A stretch of DNA of 64,000 nucleotides from Mycolicibacterium flavescens (GCA_900637135.1 LR134353.1:62001-126000); one strand, 5' to 3'; counted from the stretch's first letter, positions 43,355 through 52,049 are shown. Notes: generated by a model from the letters alone, not told the origin. Made by a program: numbers and translations.

Positions 43355-44125
43355 ATGAGGGAGTTCGTCAAGCGCAACGCCTCTGCGCCTGTGAGCTTCT
43401 TCGCGTGTGAAGCCGCTGGGCTGCAATGGCTTTCGGCCGTCGAGGACGGTGTTCCGTGTGCAGCTGTGCTCGGTTACGGCGACACTAGCCTCACGTTGGA
43501 AGAACTGCAGAGCGTCGCACCGTCCCGATCCGCGGCGCGCGAGTTCGGATGCCGACTCGCGCGCACGCACGATGCCGGAGCCGCGGCGTTCGGGGCCGCG
43601 CCGGACGGATGGGAAGGGCCAGGGTTCTTCGGGCCGATGCACGATCCGCTGCCCATGTCGTTGACGGGGCATGAGCGCTGGGGCACCTTTTATGCACGCG
43701 AGAGGTTGGCGCCGATGGCACGCGCCGCGGCGGATCAACTGGACGTGGAGTGCCGCGCGGCGGTCAACACGGTGATGGCCAGGTGCGAAGACGGTGATTT
43801 CGACGACGACGATCCGCCCGCCCGCCTGCACGGCGATCTGTGGAGCGGCAACGTGATGTGGACACCGGACGGCGTGGTGCTGATTGACCCCGCCGCCCAC
43901 GGCGGTCACCGTGAGACCGATCTGGCAATGCTCGCGCTGTTCGGCTGTCCCCACCTCGACGAGGTGATCGACGGCTACCAATCCGTGCGGGAGTTGCGGG
44001 CGGGATGGTGCGGCCGAGTCGGATTGCATCAGCTCTATCCGCTGTTAGCCCACGTCGTGTTGTTCGGCGGCGGTTACACACGGCAAACATCGGTGGCGGC
44101 GCGCAGCGCCCTCGCCGGGTTCTAG
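43355..44125 (+). CDS. Fructosamine kinase family protein
   Basis: A 256-aa kinase of the FN3K/APH-like fold. Catalytic loop LHGDLWSGNVMW and the metal-binding LIDPAAHGGHRETDLAML are clear. Such enzymes phosphorylate ketoamines on glycated proteins so that the sugar falls off; small-molecule kinase activity is the alternative. It forms a pair with the SDR. The stop is followed by an AT-rich region with two dyads. Confidence 0.88.
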   Translation: MREFVKRNASAPVSFFACEAAGLQWLSAVEDGVPCAAVLGYGDTSLTLEELQSVAPSRSAAREFGCRLARTHDAGAAAFGAAPDGWEGPGFFGPMHDPLPMSLTGHERWGTFYARERLAPMARAAADQLDVECRAAVNTVMARCEDGDFDDDDPPARLHGDLWSGNVMWTPDGVVLIDPAAHGGHRETDLAMLALFGCPHLDEVIDGYQSVRELRAGWCGRVGLHQLYPLLAHVVLFGGGYTRQTSVAARSALAGF

Positions 44126-44160
44126 AGCGAATGCGCTGGCTGACGCATCTATTTCGATAA

Positions 44161-44193
44161 GGTAACTTATTTACCGAGCAAACAAATTTGCTC
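44161..44193. promoter_or_regulatory. Twin dyads upstream of the PE-PPE-like gene
   Basis: GGTAA-CTTAT-TTACC (44161-44175) directly abuts GAGCAAA-CAAA-TTTGCTC (44176-44193). Both have perfect arms and lie in an A+T-rich island of about 80 bp, 73-105 bp before the GTG of the next gene. The second could also act as a terminator of the preceding operon. Confidence 0.5.
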
Positions 44194-44265
44194 AAATTGT
44201 AGTCTCGTGAGAGCCTGCCTGTTACGGTCACGTAAATTGCTGTTTCGTTCGAAAGGACCGGATCA

Positions 44266-46701
44266 GTGGCTGGCAGACACGGCAGGCATGGCAAACGCAG
44301 CCGCCCCTCCACGAAAATCGCGGCGATCGGCGCGGCCACTGCGACGGCCACGGCGCTCACGGTCGGCGCCGCACCCCTGCCCGAGCCGAGCGACGACGCG
44401 AAGACTCTAGTAGATACCCACGTCAACCTGGCCGCGGCGGTGAATCAGTGGCCCGGGCCCGATGAGATCCCCGACCTCACGTTCGGCCTCGGTCCGGCGG
44501 TCTACGACCTCGGCCAGGTCGCCGCAGAGGTGCTGATCCGGCTGGTAGTCGAGAACTTCAACCTCGCCGTGCTGGCACAGGCGGCCGGCGCCGACCCGGA
44601 GTCGGTGCTGAACAACCTGCTCGGCGGGGTGCTGGGCGAGATACCGCCAGGTTTGCTCGCTGACGTTGTCGGCGCGATACCGATCGACGTACCGGGAGTC
44701 GTGGGCGCACTCATCGATCCCCTTGGGATACTCACCCCCGGCGTGGAACAGCAGCTCAGCAACCTGCTGGCAGGCTCGCTGCCGGAAACCATCGGCGGCC
44801 TGTTCGGCCTGCTCGGCCTCGACCTCAGCGATCCGTTCAACCTCTCCAACCTGCCCGGACCGGTCAACGTGATCACCGCGGGCCCGGTGTTCACCGTGCT
44901 CAAGCTGTTGGGAGTCGACCTCGGTTGGGTGCCCGGCCTGCCGCGCGCCATCGCCGAGGAGGTCAACAAGACCCCATACCTCGACGTGGAAGTCAGCCTC
45001 GAGTCAGTGCTGCGCGAGCTGGAGATCCTGAACCCGGTGTTGGACCTGCTCAACATCCCCATCCCCGACATCGACGCCGTCGAGGTCCGGGTGCCGGTGG
45101 TCCTGAGCATGGGGCTCGGCGCCTTCTCCGCCGGGGCGGCATACGAGCGGATCGTCGCCGACCTGGTGAATCAACCGGGCGGGGACAACGCCGCCGAGCA
45201 TCCGCTCCTGGGCAGCATCACCATCCTCCCGATGATCCTGCTGCGCAATCCCGGGCGGGCCAACGGCGGAATGTTCGCTCGCTTCTATCCTCTGTTCGGC
45301 CTGGCGGGCATCAAGACGGTCACGCCGGAGACCGAAGCCTCCTACAGCGGGGGCATCCCGCTGCCCGGCACCGGCCTTTCCGTCGGCGGCGCGAACCTGA
45401 TCCCGATCAAGCTCGACGCGACGGTCCAGTACGACATGCTGAGTGACTTCGCCGCGTGGCCGAACCCATTCTCGTTGGCCAACAACCTGTTTGCAGGCCT
45501 GCTTCCGACCTATATGCTTCGCGGCGTCACGCTCGACCCCCAGCAGCTACTGGAGCTCGACGATCTCGCGCAGCGCATCCGGGACGGCGATCCGCTCGCG
45601 GTCAACCTCTATCTCACGCTGCGCTCGGCGACCCTGCCGCTGCTCGAGCCGCTGTACCTTGCCGCCGACGTGCTCAACCTCGTCACTCTCGGAGGGGTCG
45701 CGCGCTACAACCCGTTCAGCATGGTGGCCAACGCGCTTGCACCGGCGTTGACCAGCCTGGTGAACCTCGGCTACACCGACGTCTACTACAACCCGCAGAC
45801 CGGCGGTTACGAGCGGTCACTGGACGAGGCCGGCGACCCGACGCCGTTCATGTCGTTCCCGAATGTCGACTGGGCCCAGGTTCCGGGCGTCATCTTCAAC
45901 CAGTTGGTCCAGGGCATATTCAAGGAGTTCTTCAGCGACAACCCGACGGTGGGCACGCCGAACGTCCTGACCAGTCTGCTCAGGTTCCTCACCGGCGGAT
46001 CCCTCTGGGGCACAACGCCAACCAGTGTGCTGACCGACATCGTCGACGAGGCGCTCGAAGCGGCCACCGAGGATATCCTCCCGAACACCGCGCAGGAGGC
46101 AGGCGAACTACCTTCGCCGACCGACCTGCCCGATTCCGGCGCGCGGATGCTCACCCTCGTGACCGACGAACCGCAGGGCGAGGAAGCGCTCGACGAAGTC
46201 GTCGCAGGCCAGGCTGCAGACGAAGTGGTCGCAGACAAGCTTAAAGACGAAGTCGTCGTTCAGAAGCCGGCCGAGGAAGGGGGCGTCGCCGAAGAGACCG
46301 TGACCGAGGGGGTGAAACCCGCCGAGGACGACGGCGAAATCACGGTGAGCGAGACGGGCACCAAGACCGAGGCCTCCAAGACCGCCGAGACCCCTGCCGA
46401 TAAGACCACCGCCGATGAGACGAAGACCGGCGAAACGAAGACCGGCGGTAAGGACGGTGACACGTCGAAGAAGGGTTACAAGCCGGGCAACAAGTTCAGC
46501 CCGAACACGGGCGCCAAGTCCGGCCCGAAGCACGCCAAGCCCGACAACGGTGAGCCGGTCAAGGCGGTACCGGGATCCTCACCGCGACATGCCAAGCCGG
46601 ACAACGACTCTCCGAGCGTGACCAGCGGTGATGCCGGCAGCAGCACGTCCGGCACCACCTCCGGCGCATCCGGCGAGGGGTCCGGCAGCGCTGCGGCCTG
46701 A
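44266..46701 (+). CDS. Large exported PE-PPE-domain-like protein without PE/PPE head
   Basis: An 811-aa protein. The N-terminus has a basic start (AGRHGRHGKRSRPSTK) and an Ala-rich weak signal-like segment ending GAAPLPEP. Residues about 270-590 resemble the PE-PPE (PF08237) hydrolase domain: AFSAGAAYE with Ser288 as nucleophile candidate, LRNPGRANGGMFARF, QYDMLSDFAAWP, NLYLTLRSATLPLLEPL and SLVNLGYTDVYYN before DPTPF. The last about 200 residues are charged and low-complexity (DEVVA/DEVVV and ETKTG repeats, HAKPDN twice). In characterised PE-PPE proteins this domain is a serine esterase. No ESX-targeting helix pair is seen. It converges on the glycosidase gene. Confidence 0.62.
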   Translation: MAGRHGRHGKRSRPSTKIAAIGAATATATALTVGAAPLPEPSDDAKTLVDTHVNLAAAVNQWPGPDEIPDLTFGLGPAVYDLGQVAAEVLIRLVVENFNLAVLAQAAGADPESVLNNLLGGVLGEIPPGLLADVVGAIPIDVPGVVGALIDPLGILTPGVEQQLSNLLAGSLPETIGGLFGLLGLDLSDPFNLSNLPGPVNVITAGPVFTVLKLLGVDLGWVPGLPRAIAEEVNKTPYLDVEVSLESVLRELEILNPVLDLLNIPIPDIDAVEVRVPVVLSMGLGAFSAGAAYERIVADLVNQPGGDNAAEHPLLGSITILPMILLRNPGRANGGMFARFYPLFGLAGIKTVTPETEASYSGGIPLPGTGLSVGGANLIPIKLDATVQYDMLSDFAAWPNPFSLANNLFAGLLPTYMLRGVTLDPQQLLELDDLAQRIRDGDPLAVNLYLTLRSATLPLLEPLYLAADVLNLVTLGGVARYNPFSMVANALAPALTSLVNLGYTDVYYNPQTGGYERSLDEAGDPTPFMSFPNVDWAQVPGVIFNQLVQGIFKEFFSDNPTVGTPNVLTSLLRFLTGGSLWGTTPTSVLTDIVDEALEAATEDILPNTAQEAGELPSPTDLPDSGARMLTLVTDEPQGEEALDEVVAGQAADEVVADKLKDEVVVQKPAEEGGVAEETVTEGVKPAEDDGEITVSETGTKTEASKTAETPADKTTADETKTGETKTGGKDGDTSKKGYKPGNKFSPNTGAKSGPKHAKPDNGEPVKAVPGSSPRHAKPDNDSPSVTSGDAGSSTSGTTSGASGEGSGSAAA

Positions 46702-46711
46702 TGCGAACGAC

Positions 46712-47797
46712 CTAATTGAACGCGAGCCAGCTCGGTAGTCCGCGTTCGCGCGAATCGCACAGCACCTGCCGGGTGTCACAGGATCCGCGGGGCACGCCCG
46801 CGCCGGTCCACATACCGCCGGTGTCGCGGCGCAGCACGATCGATGACGAGCCGCCGCCGTCGAGCAGGATCGCGGTGTCACTGCCCAACCCGCGGAACAG
46901 GTCCTGAATCTGGTCGGGGGTGTAGCTCCCGCCCTGGAAGACGTACATCTCGTCCTTGTCCTTGGAGTACGCGAGCGCGGTGCGCGCCGCACTCGGTCCG
47001 CCGTCGTTGAGCTGACCGGTGTCACCCGGCGCGAGCAGACCGATACCGGCGACCGCGACGAACCGCGCGCCCTCGTCGACCAGCCGCTGCACCACCGGCG
47101 AGGCCGCGTCGTAGTCGTCAGGACTGGCAGGCGGCACCACATACGGCGCACCGCCCACGGGAAGGATCATGGTGGACAACGCTTTCCAGTGCTCGTTGCC
47201 GCCGGACAACCCCTGTTTACCCGCATAGGCGACGGTGCCGGTCACCGCTATGTTCGCCTTACCCTGGCCGCGGGTGTTGTCGACGTAGGCGCCCAACGGT
47301 GAACTGCATCCGGTGGACTTCCACGAGCCGCCTCGTTGGCCGCGCACGTCGAAGAAGTTGGCGTTGATCGCGATCGTCGGCTGTCCGAGCGCCTGCCAGG
47401 CCTGCAGCGGAGTGAAGATCTCGGACGCCTGCAACAGCCCCTCCCCGGTGCGGGCGCGGGGATCGCGCTCGCAACGGGCTTGATAACCCCGGTGCGAGTC
47501 GACCAGCAGTCGCGGCGCAAGCCGGGTGGAGGCCGCCTTGATGATCATCAGACGCCCGCCGCTGGTGGTCTCGTACCAGCCGCCGCCCGCGTTGAGCATC
47601 GGGGCGGGATGGCCACCGCCGAAGTTGTAGACGAGATAGGACCCTCGGGTGTTGGCGATCGCGGTGGCGAGCTTCTCGCGTGCGCCGGCGGCATTGGCGG
47701 CGGGGGCCATGGACAACACCGCAGACAGCACCGCGCACAGCAACAGTGCCGTGGCCGATGCCGCGAAGCGTCTGATGTTTGCTGGTCGCGCCGACAC
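46712..47797 (-). CDS. Exported phosphodiester glycosidase (NAGPA-like)
   Basis: A 361-aa secreted protein with a signal peptide (residues 1-35, LLLCAVLSAVLSMAPAANA) and a NAGPA/DUF2233 catalytic domain: INANFFDVRGQRGGSW, ALAYSKDKDEMYVFQGG and the hallmark TAILLDGGGSSSIVL. The family cleaves GlcNAc or other sugars from phosphodiesters and related exopolysaccharide linkages, so a role in cell-wall or capsule glycans is likely. GTG 47797 is chosen because AAAGGGG precedes it and a good promoter stands 38 bp upstream; the frame is open to 47947 beyond that promoter. Confidence 0.82.
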   Translation of the reverse strand: MSARPANIRRFAASATALLLCAVLSAVLSMAPAANAAGAREKLATAIANTRGSYLVYNFGGGHPAPMLNAGGGWYETTSGGRLMIIKAASTRLAPRLLVDSHRGYQARCERDPRARTGEGLLQASEIFTPLQAWQALGQPTIAINANFFDVRGQRGGSWKSTGCSSPLGAYVDNTRGQGKANIAVTGTVAYAGKQGLSGGNEHWKALSTMILPVGGAPYVVPPASPDDYDAASPVVQRLVDEGARFVAVAGIGLLAPGDTGQLNDGGPSAARTALAYSKDKDEMYVFQGGSYTPDQIQDLFRGLGSDTAILLDGGGSSSIVLRRDTGGMWTGAGVPRGSCDTRQVLCDSRERGLPSWLAFN

Positions 47798-47834
47798 GCG
47801 AGGCCCCTTTGATGTTGGCGGAGGAACGAATACC

Positions 47835-47862
47835 ACATTATTCACTACAGTCCCACTGTCAA
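47835..47862 (-). promoter_or_regulatory. Sigma-A type promoter of the glycosidase gene
   Basis: On the minus strand TTGACA (47862-47857) is followed after 16 bp by TAATGT (47840-47835). Transcription would begin near 47828, about 30 nt before the GTG. The palindrome ACAGT-CCC-ACTGT (47847-47859) overlaps the -35 and spacer and may be an operator. Confidence 0.6.
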
Positions 47863-48020
47863 CATATGTCGCAGTTACATCACGGTTGCGTTGCTGGCGG
47901 GTCGCGATTCGATGCTCCGGCGCCATGGAAGGTCCCGCAGGAGTCAAATCATTGGTGTGCGGCCACGCACCCGGAGAAGAGCGGAGGGTCGAACCAAGGG
48001 GTTACGAACCGCTCAAGACG

Positions 48021-48050
48021 GGCACTGTGTGCTTAGCGGCACATAGTGCC
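48021..48050 (+). other. Hairpin in the leader of the GlsB-like gene
   Basis: GGCACTGTGTG (48021-48031) pairs with CACATAGTGCC (48040-48050), one mismatch in 11, loop of 8 nt. It ends 20 nt before the ATG and just before the AAGGAG ribosome site. It may be an operator or an RNA switch. Confidence 0.5.
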
Positions 48051-48070
48051 GCCAACCGAAGGAGTCACAT

Positions 48071-48352
48071 ATGTGGACGATCATCGTTGCGCTTGTCGTC
48101 GGCGCAATCCTCGGCGCACTGGCGCGCCTGATTCTGCCCGGTAAGCAGAACATCGGTGTTCTCATCACCGTGCTGCTCGGTGCAGTGGGAGCCCTGCTCG
48201 GCTCGTGGATTTCGAATGAGATGTTCGGCACCGGGGACAAGATGTTCTCCCCGATCCCATTCGTCATCGGGCTGGTAGTGGCCATCATCCTTATTGGCAT
48301 CTACGTGGCGATCACCGGACGGCGGGGCACGGGAGCGCCGAGAACGCGCTAA
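48071..48352 (+). CDS. GlsB/YeaQ/YmgE family stress-response membrane protein
   Basis: A 93-aa membrane protein with three helices and the family motif ALARLILPGKQNIGVLITVLLGAVGALLG. GlsB-type proteins are induced by envelope or acid stress; the mechanism is unknown. A strong AAGGAG stands 7 nt before the ATG, preceded by a hairpin. The 273-bp region upstream separates it from the divergent glycosidase. Its stop overlaps the convergent dehydrogenase gene by 4 bp. Confidence 0.85.
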   Translation: MWTIIVALVVGAILGALARLILPGKQNIGVLITVLLGAVGALLGSWISNEMFGTGDKMFSPIPFVIGLVVAIILIGIYVAITGRRGTGAPRTR

Positions 48353-49653
48353 CGCCCCGGCGGGGCCAACCGATAGACCGCGTCGGCGTAGTCGTCGGTG
48401 ATGTAGACGGCGCCGTCGGGCCCGACCACCGCGGCGACCGGTCGGCCCCACCGCGAGCCGTCTTCGGACTGGAACCCGCCGACCAGCGTCTGCTTGTCGG
48501 CGAGTTCGCCGTTGCGCCAGCCGAAGAACGCCACCTCGGGGGCATACGGCGGCTCGCGGTTCCATGACCCGTGCACGCCGATGAGGGCGCCGCTGGAGTA
48601 CGGGGCCGGTAACGCGCCGTCGGTGAAGCTCATCCCGAGCGGGGCGGCATGTGCGCCGAGGCTCTGTTCGATCGGCGGCAGGGCCGCACAGTCGAGGCGG
48701 CTGCCGTCGGCGTTCGTCTGTACGTCGCGGATCAACGGCAGCCGCGCCGGCCCACCGTCGGGATTGCAGAAGGGCCAGCCCAGTTCGCGGCCGGGTGTCA
48801 GTCGCGCCACCGATTCCGGCGGATGCAGGCTGACGTAATCCTGGCGGACCTGGCCGGTCTGCGGGTCGGCGACGTTGTCGCGGTTGTTGACCGCGGTCCA
48901 CACCGCTCCGTCCGGCGCGATCGCCAGGCCGGTCCCGTTGCGGACCCCGGTCGCGAACGGCTCGGCGGGGCCACCTCCCGGCGCGACCCGCATGATCGTG
49001 GCGCGCGGCGGATCGGCGTCGCGATCGGCGGCCGTGATGTTGCCCGTCGAGCCAATCGAGAAGTAGACGCTGCCGTCGGGGCCGATCGCGACTGATTTGA
49101 GGGCGTGGGCATACGCGCCGCGCAGGTCCGGACTTCCCGCGTCGGGTAGATCCGCCGCCACGGTGCGCCGATCGGTGGCCGCGCCGTCGGCGTAGGTGTA
49201 GGCGTCGACCTGGTCGCTTTCGGCGACGTAGAGCGTGTCACCTGCGAACGCGAGCCCATGCGGCTGGTCGAGTCCTGAGAGCAGGGTCGACTGGCGAGGT
49301 TGCGCATCGGTGGGCTGCAGCCGCAACACCTCGCCCGTGCTGGGCTGCGACACCAGAAGCGCGCCGTCGGGTGCCCACGCGGCCAGCCTGGCCTTCGGAA
49401 CGCGCGCCCACACCGCCATCGACCAACCGGCGGGAACGAGCGCCTGACGCGGCTCATTGAACGGCGCCTGCGCCAGGGCCGGGTCGACGGTGACGGTCAC
49501 CTCGGACAGGTCCGAGGTCGCTTCCGCGGTGGCCGAGGGTTCACTCGGGGACGGGTCCGGCGCCGGTGCGCGCCCTGAATCCGACGAACAGCCCGTCGCC
49601 AGCATCACACCTGCGATGCAGGCGATCGCGTTAAGCCGCAGCCAAACTCGCAT
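48349..49653 (-). CDS. PQQ-type sorbosone/glucose dehydrogenase-like lipoprotein
   Basis: A 434-aa exported lipoprotein with lipobox LATGC (Cys22), a Ser/Pro/Thr-rich linker, and a six-bladed beta-propeller of the soluble aldose/L-sorbosone dehydrogenase type: DQPHGLAFAGDTLYVAE, GPDGSVYFSIGSTGN, RNGTGLAIAPDGAVWTAVNN, LIGVHGSWNREPPYAPE and GAVYITDDYADAVYRL. The family oxidises sugars with PQQ, but many members may serve as binding propellers. No PQQ synthesis genes are in the window. Its start lies 23 bp inside the pirin gene, upstream on the same strand. Confidence 0.82.
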   Translation of the reverse strand: MRVWLRLNAIACIAGVMLATGCSSDSGRAPAPDPSPSEPSATAEATSDLSEVTVTVDPALAQAPFNEPRQALVPAGWSMAVWARVPKARLAAWAPDGALLVSQPSTGEVLRLQPTDAQPRQSTLLSGLDQPHGLAFAGDTLYVAESDQVDAYTYADGAATDRRTVAADLPDAGSPDLRGAYAHALKSVAIGPDGSVYFSIGSTGNITAADRDADPPRATIMRVAPGGGPAEPFATGVRNGTGLAIAPDGAVWTAVNNRDNVADPQTGQVRQDYVSLHPPESVARLTPGRELGWPFCNPDGGPARLPLIRDVQTNADGSRLDCAALPPIEQSLGAHAAPLGMSFTDGALPAPYSSGALIGVHGSWNREPPYAPEVAFFGWRNGELADKQTLVGGFQSEDGSRWGRPVAAVVGPDGAVYITDDYADAVYRLAPPGR

Positions 49654-50392
49654 GCATCTCCCAGACTAGAATTTCGGCCGACGTCGCGGCGGTGACGCGC
49701 TGGCCACCCGTACCCGTGAAACGAACCGCGTCGCCCTCACCCAGGGGGCCCGCGCCCTCGAGCGTGACCTCGCCGCGAGGCACGAACAGGTGGAGATAGG
49801 GGGCGTGGGGCAACTCGACGCTGTCACCGGCCTGCATCCGCGCGCCGTGTAGGGCGGCGTACTTGTTGCGGATGAAGATTGCGGTCTGGTTCCGGTGTTC
49901 AGGCATGCCGCTGGCGATCGTGATCAGACCGCCGCGCAGCAGTTCGTCATCGATCTCGAGTTGCTGATAGCCGGGGTCGATTCCCGACTCGTCAGGGATC
50001 ACCCACATCTGGACGAAATGCACCGGCTCACTGTGGGATTCGGTGCCCGTCAAGGTCCACGAGTCGTTCTTCTCGGAGTGCAGGATGCCGCGGCCGGCCG
50101 ACATCCGTTGCGCCAGGCCGGGATAGATCACGCCGGAGTGGCCGGTGGAGTCCTGGTGCACCAGCGATCCGCGCAAGACCCAGGTGACGATCTCCATGTC
50201 CCGGTGCGGATGGGTATCAAATCCGGTACCCGGCGCTACCCGGTCGTCGTTGTTGACGAGCAGCAGGCCGTGATGGGTGTTGTCCGGCTCGTAGTGGCTG
50301 CCGAAGGAGAACGAGTGCTTGGAGTCCAGCCAGGAGATCGCGGTCTTCGCGCGGCTGTCTGCCCTGCGGATGTCGACGGTGGGGGCGGTCAT
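49631..50392 (-). CDS. Pirin family protein (Rv0181c-like)
   Basis: A 253-aa bicupin. The N-terminal cupin carries the metal site FDTHPHRDMEIVTWVL (two His, then Glu) with another His at RGILHSEKN. Pirins bind Fe and show quercetin 2,3-dioxygenase activity or act as redox-sensing co-regulators. It is divergent from a MarR-type regulator across 67 bp, the usual arrangement for oxidative or electrophile-responsive control, and overlaps the next gene on its strand by 23 bp. Confidence 0.9.
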   Translation of the reverse strand: MTAPTVDIRRADSRAKTAISWLDSKHSFSFGSHYEPDNTHHGLLLVNNDDRVAPGTGFDTHPHRDMEIVTWVLRGSLVHQDSTGHSGVIYPGLAQRMSAGRGILHSEKNDSWTLTGTESHSEPVHFVQMWVIPDESGIDPGYQQLEIDDELLRGGLITIASGMPEHRNQTAIFIRNKYAALHGARMQAGDSVELPHAPYLHLFVPRGEVTLEGAGPLGEGDAVRFTGTGGQRVTAATSAEILVWEMHASLAAA

Positions 50393-50459
50393 GGCTTACC
50401 TCTCGCTCGGCGCCCAGCCTAAATGGGGCTACTGGACGCGACAACATAGATGATGTGTC

Positions 50460-50924
50460 ATGTATTCCGTGTGGCTGACGAGGCGCGAACAAGAGGTCTG
50501 GCGGAAGTACCTGTCAGTCACGAGCCGTCTGCAGACGGCCATGCACCGGCAACTGCAACGTGACTGCGAGCTGTCGCTGGCGGACTACGAGGTCCTCGTC
50601 GCGCTGAACGAGCGCGGTCCGCAGCGCATCAACGACCTGGCCGAGACGCTCGGGTGGGAGCAGAGCAGGTTGTCACACCAGCTGCGGCGGATGCGCGGGC
50701 GCGCACTGCTCGAGCGGCACGGCAGCGACGACGACCGGCGGGGCGCCAGCGTGTCGATCACCGACGGTGGGCTCGGAGCGCTGCAGAGGGCTGCTCCGGG
50801 GCACGCAGAACTCGTGCGCAGCACGGTGTTCGAGGGATTGACACCACAACAGCTTCGGGCGTTCGACGAGGTTCTGAACGCGGTGCTGGACCGGTTGGTT
50901 ACCAGTCCGCCTCGTCGTAGGTGA
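50460..50924 (+). CDS. MarR-family transcriptional regulator
   Basis: A 154-aa winged-helix repressor with RINDLAETLGWEQSRLSHQLRRM (recognition helix) and the wing GSDDDRRGASVSITDGG. MarR proteins sense phenolics or oxidants and release DNA. It faces the pirin gene, its likely target; the 67-bp gap holds only a weak dyad around 50440-50458. Its 3' end overlaps the convergent alcohol dehydrogenase gene by 26 bp. Confidence 0.88.
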   Translation: MYSVWLTRREQEVWRKYLSVTSRLQTAMHRQLQRDCELSLADYEVLVALNERGPQRINDLAETLGWEQSRLSHQLRRMRGRALLERHGSDDDRRGASVSITDGGLGALQRAAPGHAELVRSTVFEGLTPQQLRAFDEVLNAVLDRLVTSPPRRR

Positions 50925-52023
50925 CGACGCCGCGGATGTTCTTGCCGTCGAGCATGTCCGCATAGCCGGAGTTGATGTCCTCGAGGCGGTAGGTCCTGGT
51001 CACCATGTCGTCGATGTTCAGCAAGCCCGACTTGTACAGGCCGACCAGTTTCGGGGTCTCGATGTGCGAGCTGCCACCGCCGAAGATGTTGCCCTTCAAC
51101 GTCTTCTGCAACATCGTGAACAGGAACAGGTTGAGCTTGACGTCGACGTCCATCATCGAGCCCATGCCCGTCACGACGCAGGTGCCCGTCTTGGTGGTCA
51201 GCGTCAGTGCCTCTTCGATGTACTCGCCCTTCATGTCCCCGACGGCGATGATCGTCTTGTCGGCCATCACGCCGTGGGTGAGGTCGATGACCGGTGCGAT
51301 CGCCTCGGCCATCGACGGGTAGACATGGGTGGCGCCGAACTTGATCGCCTGTTCGCGCTTCCACTCGTTCGGGTCGATCGCGACCACGTGGCGGGCCCCG
51401 GCGATGACCGCGCCCTGCAGTGCGCTCATGCCGATGCCGCCGACGCCGACGATCACGACGGTCTCACCCGGGTTGACCTCGGCCACGTTGGTGGCCGACC
51501 CGAAGCCCGTCGGAACCGCGCAGCCCAGCAGGGCGGCCGACTCGAACGGAATGTCCTTGTCGATCTTGACGACGGAGTCCTTGTGCACCGTCATGTGCGG
51601 CGCGAAGGTGCCGAGCAGGTTCATCGGCGAGACCTCGGTGCTACCGGCATGCACCCGGGAGGTGCCGTCGGCGATCGCCTTGCCGCCGAGCAATACCGCG
51701 CCGCGGTCGCACAGCGAGCGGTAGCCCTTGAGGCACGGTGCGCATTGCCCGCACGCCGGGATGAACGCGAGGATGACGTGGTCGCCCTCCTCGAGGCCGG
51801 TGACGTTCTTGCCGACCTTGGTGATGACGCCGGCGCCCTCGTGTCCGCCGAGCGCAGGCAGCCCGATCGGGGTGGCGCCGGTGGTCAGGTGGTAGTCCGA
51901 ATGGCACATGCCCGCGGCGTGCAGGCGGATCTGTACCTCGTCGGCGACGGGGTCACCGATCTCGATCTCGTCGATGCGGAACGGTGAGTTGAGCTCCCAC
52001 AGCAGCGCGCCCTTGGTCTTCAT
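50899..52023 (-). CDS. NDMA-dependent zinc alcohol dehydrogenase
   Basis: A 374-aa medium-chain zinc alcohol dehydrogenase. Catalytic zinc ligands: GMCHSDYHLTTG, GHEGAGVI and CAVPTGFGSATN; structural zinc: ACGQCAPCLKGYRSLC; Rossmann GVGGIGMSALQGA. The pattern (IETPKLVGLYKSGLLNID, EYIEEALTLTTKTG) is that of the Rxyl_3153-type NDMA-dependent enzymes, which keep NAD tightly bound and use mycofactocin as the electron carrier. No mycofactocin genes are in this window. A KstR-consensus box lies 13 bp before the start. Confidence 0.87.
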   Translation of the reverse strand: MKTKGALLWELNSPFRIDEIEIGDPVADEVQIRLHAAGMCHSDYHLTTGATPIGLPALGGHEGAGVITKVGKNVTGLEEGDHVILAFIPACGQCAPCLKGYRSLCDRGAVLLGGKAIADGTSRVHAGSTEVSPMNLLGTFAPHMTVHKDSVVKIDKDIPFESAALLGCAVPTGFGSATNVAEVNPGETVVIVGVGGIGMSALQGAVIAGARHVVAIDPNEWKREQAIKFGATHVYPSMAEAIAPVIDLTHGVMADKTIIAVGDMKGEYIEEALTLTTKTGTCVVTGMGSMMDVDVKLNLFLFTMLQKTLKGNIFGGGSSHIETPKLVGLYKSGLLNIDDMVTRTYRLEDINSGYADMLDGKNIRGVVTYDEADW

Positions 52024-52035
52024 GGCCGCTGACTA

Positions 52036-52049
52036 TAGAACACGTTACA
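52036..52049. promoter_or_regulatory. KstR-consensus operator before the alcohol dehydrogenase
   Basis: TAGAACACGTTACA matches the KstR consensus TnnAACnnGTTnnA at every fixed position, on both strands. It lies 13-26 nt upstream of the ATG at 52023. KstR is the TetR repressor of cholesterol catabolism genes, relieved by 3-oxo-cholestenoyl-CoA. Binding here is inferred. Confidence 0.6.

Noticed and set aside
50393..50459. MarR operator between pirin and marR
   Set aside because: GACAACAT and ATGTGTC are only partly complementary and misaligned; too weak to list.
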